From assembly GCA_905250075.1 (NCBI GenBank), contig CAJNOP010000374.1, positions 133,969 to 197,968 on the forward strand: a stretch of 64,000 nt of DNA, read 5' to 3'. Position numbers and translations under genes: made by a program. Below are positions 61,610 through 64,000 of this stretch, piece by piece. Source of the stretch: Rotaria sp. Silwood1. Lineage: Eukaryota > Rotifera > Eurotatoria > Philodinida > Philodinidae. Positions within the stretch are counted from its first letter, which is position 1; every line of letters starts with the position of its first letter. The notes beneath the pieces are model-generated. The model searched no databases, was not told the DNA's origin, and saw nothing but the letters and a program-made list of their open reading frames with translations.

Positions 61610-64000
61610 AAATTCAACATTTTATTTTTGTATATAAGAAAAAAAAATTGAACAAATATTTCTTTTCTTCTTCGTTTAATAAATCCTTATTAATTTAAAT
61701 ACAAAATGAATAGTAAAACAATGAAAGATTTCATTTGTCAATCATAAAAATATAAATCCATGCAAATATCAGTAATGATGGTTAATATTCTTCAATAATT
61801 TTTCTTTGTAATTTCGCTTCAGTTTCATGAGCTCGAATCGCTCAATTAAATTACATCGTCATATACTAGGATGTATTTATTACTTTTTCTCATATTAATC
61901 ATTAAACTCAATATGGCATATAATTTACAAATAGAAAAAAAATTCTTATTTTACATCACGCATAAAATAAACATTACTATTATGAAGGAAATGGCATCGA
62001 CAATTTTTCATGCATGTAAGTGTTTGTGAACCTTGAAACAACTTTTTATTGTCGTTTCCTTCGTGATATAAAAGAAACATTAAAAAACCTACAACTCAAG
62101 TGCCCATATTACGAATAATAAAATGTACAAAGGAATATATTTTTAAGAAATCAATTTTTTTTTTTATAGTACTATTTAAACCTTTTTTCAATAGTTTAGG
62201 ATGTGTCTTTATTATTGAATAAATCATAAAGAGAATATGTATTGCACTTATGCCTTAACTCCATAACAAGAATAATTATTTTTCAATAACAATCGAAAAA
62301 CATACAAATCGGATGGTTGCGTAGGTTTAAAACACCTGAGTCTATATATAACTTTCGAGTGTCATCCCAAACTTCTAATCGATGATTAATGTAAAAAGAA
62401 CTTGAAAACTGATTATTATTTTTTGTATGTTACAAAGGAAATCATGGGCGTAGCTAGTAGTTTTCAAAAGGGAGCTGCACGGTAACAGCAAAATAATTTT
62501 TTGCTTCGTAAGAAGTTTTTTTATTCATACCCCGCCCCTTCAGGTATTTTTTTTTTGGTTAATGAGGGTGCACAAACACTCCTTGTATCCCATCTGACTA
62601 CGGCTCTGAATGAATCTCACATTCATCTCAATAGTTCTTCAGAAGAATATTTACAACAATTATTTATCGAATTAATAAGACTCAATCTTATTCGAATTTA
62701 AAACAGAACTATTAAAAATTCATGAATCGATTAAATTCGAATATTGATTAATGAAGTTTTTTATGTTTGCTACAAATCGAAATAGAATTTTATTCGGTTA
62801 AAAATTTTATTTATTATTTTAATAATTTGTTACAACGATCGAATTGTTTTGTCATTGACTTTTCTAATATAACATATTTTTCATCAGATTATCTTAATAG
62901 TATTATTTGATTAACCGAAATCAATATTTCGTTTAATCTTTCTTTAATTTGAGCAATATACGAAGTCTACAAAAAAAACAAATCATCGATTTAAATTTTA
63001 TTTTTATTTGATTAAGACTTGTTTCAATGATCTATTTTTGTGATAAATACTTAATTCAAATAAATATTTGTTATCTTGCTTTTTTTCAAAAAATTATTGT
63101 AGGTCTTGTGATCATACACAGGCAATAAACAGTAAGTATTTTTACTTTAGGTTTTTTTTATTTATTTTGGATCATTTATTAAGGAGAAATCTCATAAACA
63201 GTGGGTATGTTTTTATTATTTAAGTAAATTGTTTATTTTAGTTCATTGTTTTATTTGATTTTATAGAAGAAAGAGAAGGGCAAATATAGTTGTACAGGAC
63301 ATTGTACATGAATTTTGTAACCTTCTATGTGACAAGGTTTTATGTCGAAGAAAATTCGATTACTTGAGGCAAGATGATGAAAAAAATTGAGATTGAAGCG
63401 CAATGCAATGGCATACTAGACTGAAAATTCCAAAGGATAGCAAATTTAATATCCTCTACAACATAAAATAATCAACGAATTCAGAAGTGTCACTCAATCG
63501 CTGATATCTGAATCGTTCCACATACTCATTCTCAAGAGTTAACTTTGAATAAACATCATCAAACAGGAAGTTACGTAATACACTTGATCATCAATAACTA
63601 TTAACCTGATATCGTTTCAGATGATGATTATCGATTAAGTGACAACGGAATATTTTGTCTATTAACAAACGATTTTAATGTCTTCTCTTTTGTTGGTTAT
63701 ATATTTTTCATGTACAAAGACGCACAGATTGAAAGTATTAAAAAAAAAACTATTTTGATGCATTCAACATTCTATTCAATATGTCAGAAGAATATGTGAG
63801 TAATAAACTATAAGCAGTAATTGGAAGGCTTTACATTTCATCGAGAGAACAGCTTGTTATATATTTTTCAAGGTAATCAAAATATACACATCTAAAAATC
63901 AACCAACATAGCAATGTTTGTTTGTTTGTTTGTACAATTATATTTTTCTTGAAACCGTTGTTCGATCGAATAATCAATAAAATCATCCAATATATATTAA
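61610..64000. other. Intergenic region to the window edge
   Basis: The first part is the 3' UTR of the preceding gene. A MITE-like element lies at 62443-62608. Just after it, SSSEEYLQQLFIELIRLNLIRI then a stop (62633-62701, +) reads like the end of a coding exon. On the minus strand near 62895-62970 a possible terminal exon (SYIAQIKERLNEILISVNQ then a stop) follows a pyrimidine-rich acceptor. These may be fragments of decayed genes. Nothing else is supported to the end. Confidence 0.45.
62443..62608. mobile_element. hAT-like MITE, diverged
   Basis: The left end, CATGGGCGTAGCTAG, and the reverse complement of the right end, CAGAGCCGTAGTCAG, agree at 10 of 15 positions. Both resemble the CAGGGGCGTAGCCAG-type termini common among hAT-like MITEs. 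The flanking 8-mers (AAGGAAAT and AATGAATC) agree at five of eight positions, as expected of an old target-site duplication. Length is 166 bp, with a GC-rich CCCCGCCCC patch inside and no coding capacity. Confidence 0.5.

Noticed and set aside
1..64000. tRNA genes, rRNA, snRNA, a spliced-leader RNA gene and CRISPR arrays.
   Set aside because: I looked for T-loop consensus motifs, U6-like sequence and regularly spaced repeats and found none that hold up.

Overview
The window looks like a piece of a bdelloid-rotifer-like invertebrate nuclear genome. It is strongly AT-rich, its introns are mostly 50-100 bp GT-AG introns, and its protein families are animal ones (SETD2, RBFOX, a neuronal calcium sensor, KCMF1, amidating monooxygenase). 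Mixed with these are bacterial-looking enzymes, an NHL-repeat secreted protein and a decayed F-box gene of a type expanded in rotifers. The species assignment is an inference from gene content; no species marker was read directly.

Layout: 910-7766 (-) is a complete 15-exon SETD2-type H3K36 methyltransferase. 7.8-17.3 kb has no recognisable protein gene but carries a let-7 family microRNA hairpin at 14672-14754. 17281-18340 (-) is an RBFOX-like RNA-binding protein, and 18971-20817 (+) is a divergently transcribed nuclear-looking protein with a GC-rich transposon in its seventh intron. 22.5-23.9 kb (-) holds decayed genes, including a clear cytochrome P450 pseudogene. 24600-25804 (+) is a GT8 glycosyltransferase and 26284-27152 (+) a bacterial-type nucleotidyltransferase; both are transfer candidates. 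28101-29122 (+) is a neuronal calcium sensor, 31373-32706 (+) is KCMF1 and 32981-38453 (+) is a 19-exon bifunctional membrane-anchored PAM. 39946-41594 (+) is a PAN/NHL-repeat protein, 43604-45905 (-) an F-box/LRR-like pseudogene and 47381-48340 (-) a membrane dual-specificity phosphatase. 53374-55260 (+) is a single-exon fusion of a B-box-like zinc finger and coiled coil with a HipA-like kinase domain. 60469-61609 (+) is an unrecognised basic, Ser-rich protein. Non-autonomous DNA transposons are scattered between and inside genes; the clearest, at 30428-30603, has an 8-bp target-site duplication.

The housekeeping and neuropeptide genes are intact, and their reading frames join exactly across every intron I reconstructed. 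Most intact genes have a 3' splice acceptor 0-45 nt upstream of the ATG, which fits spliced-leader trans-splicing or a short leader intron. The genes do not form an operon. Functional links are loose: PAM and the neuronal calcium sensor both belong to secretory or neural biology, and SETD2, RBFOX and let-7 to chromatin, splicing and developmental gene control. The two observations most worth following are the zinc-finger/HipA-like kinase fusion and the isolated, sequence-divergent let-7 locus. All exon boundaries were read by eye; no alignment, folding or database search was run.
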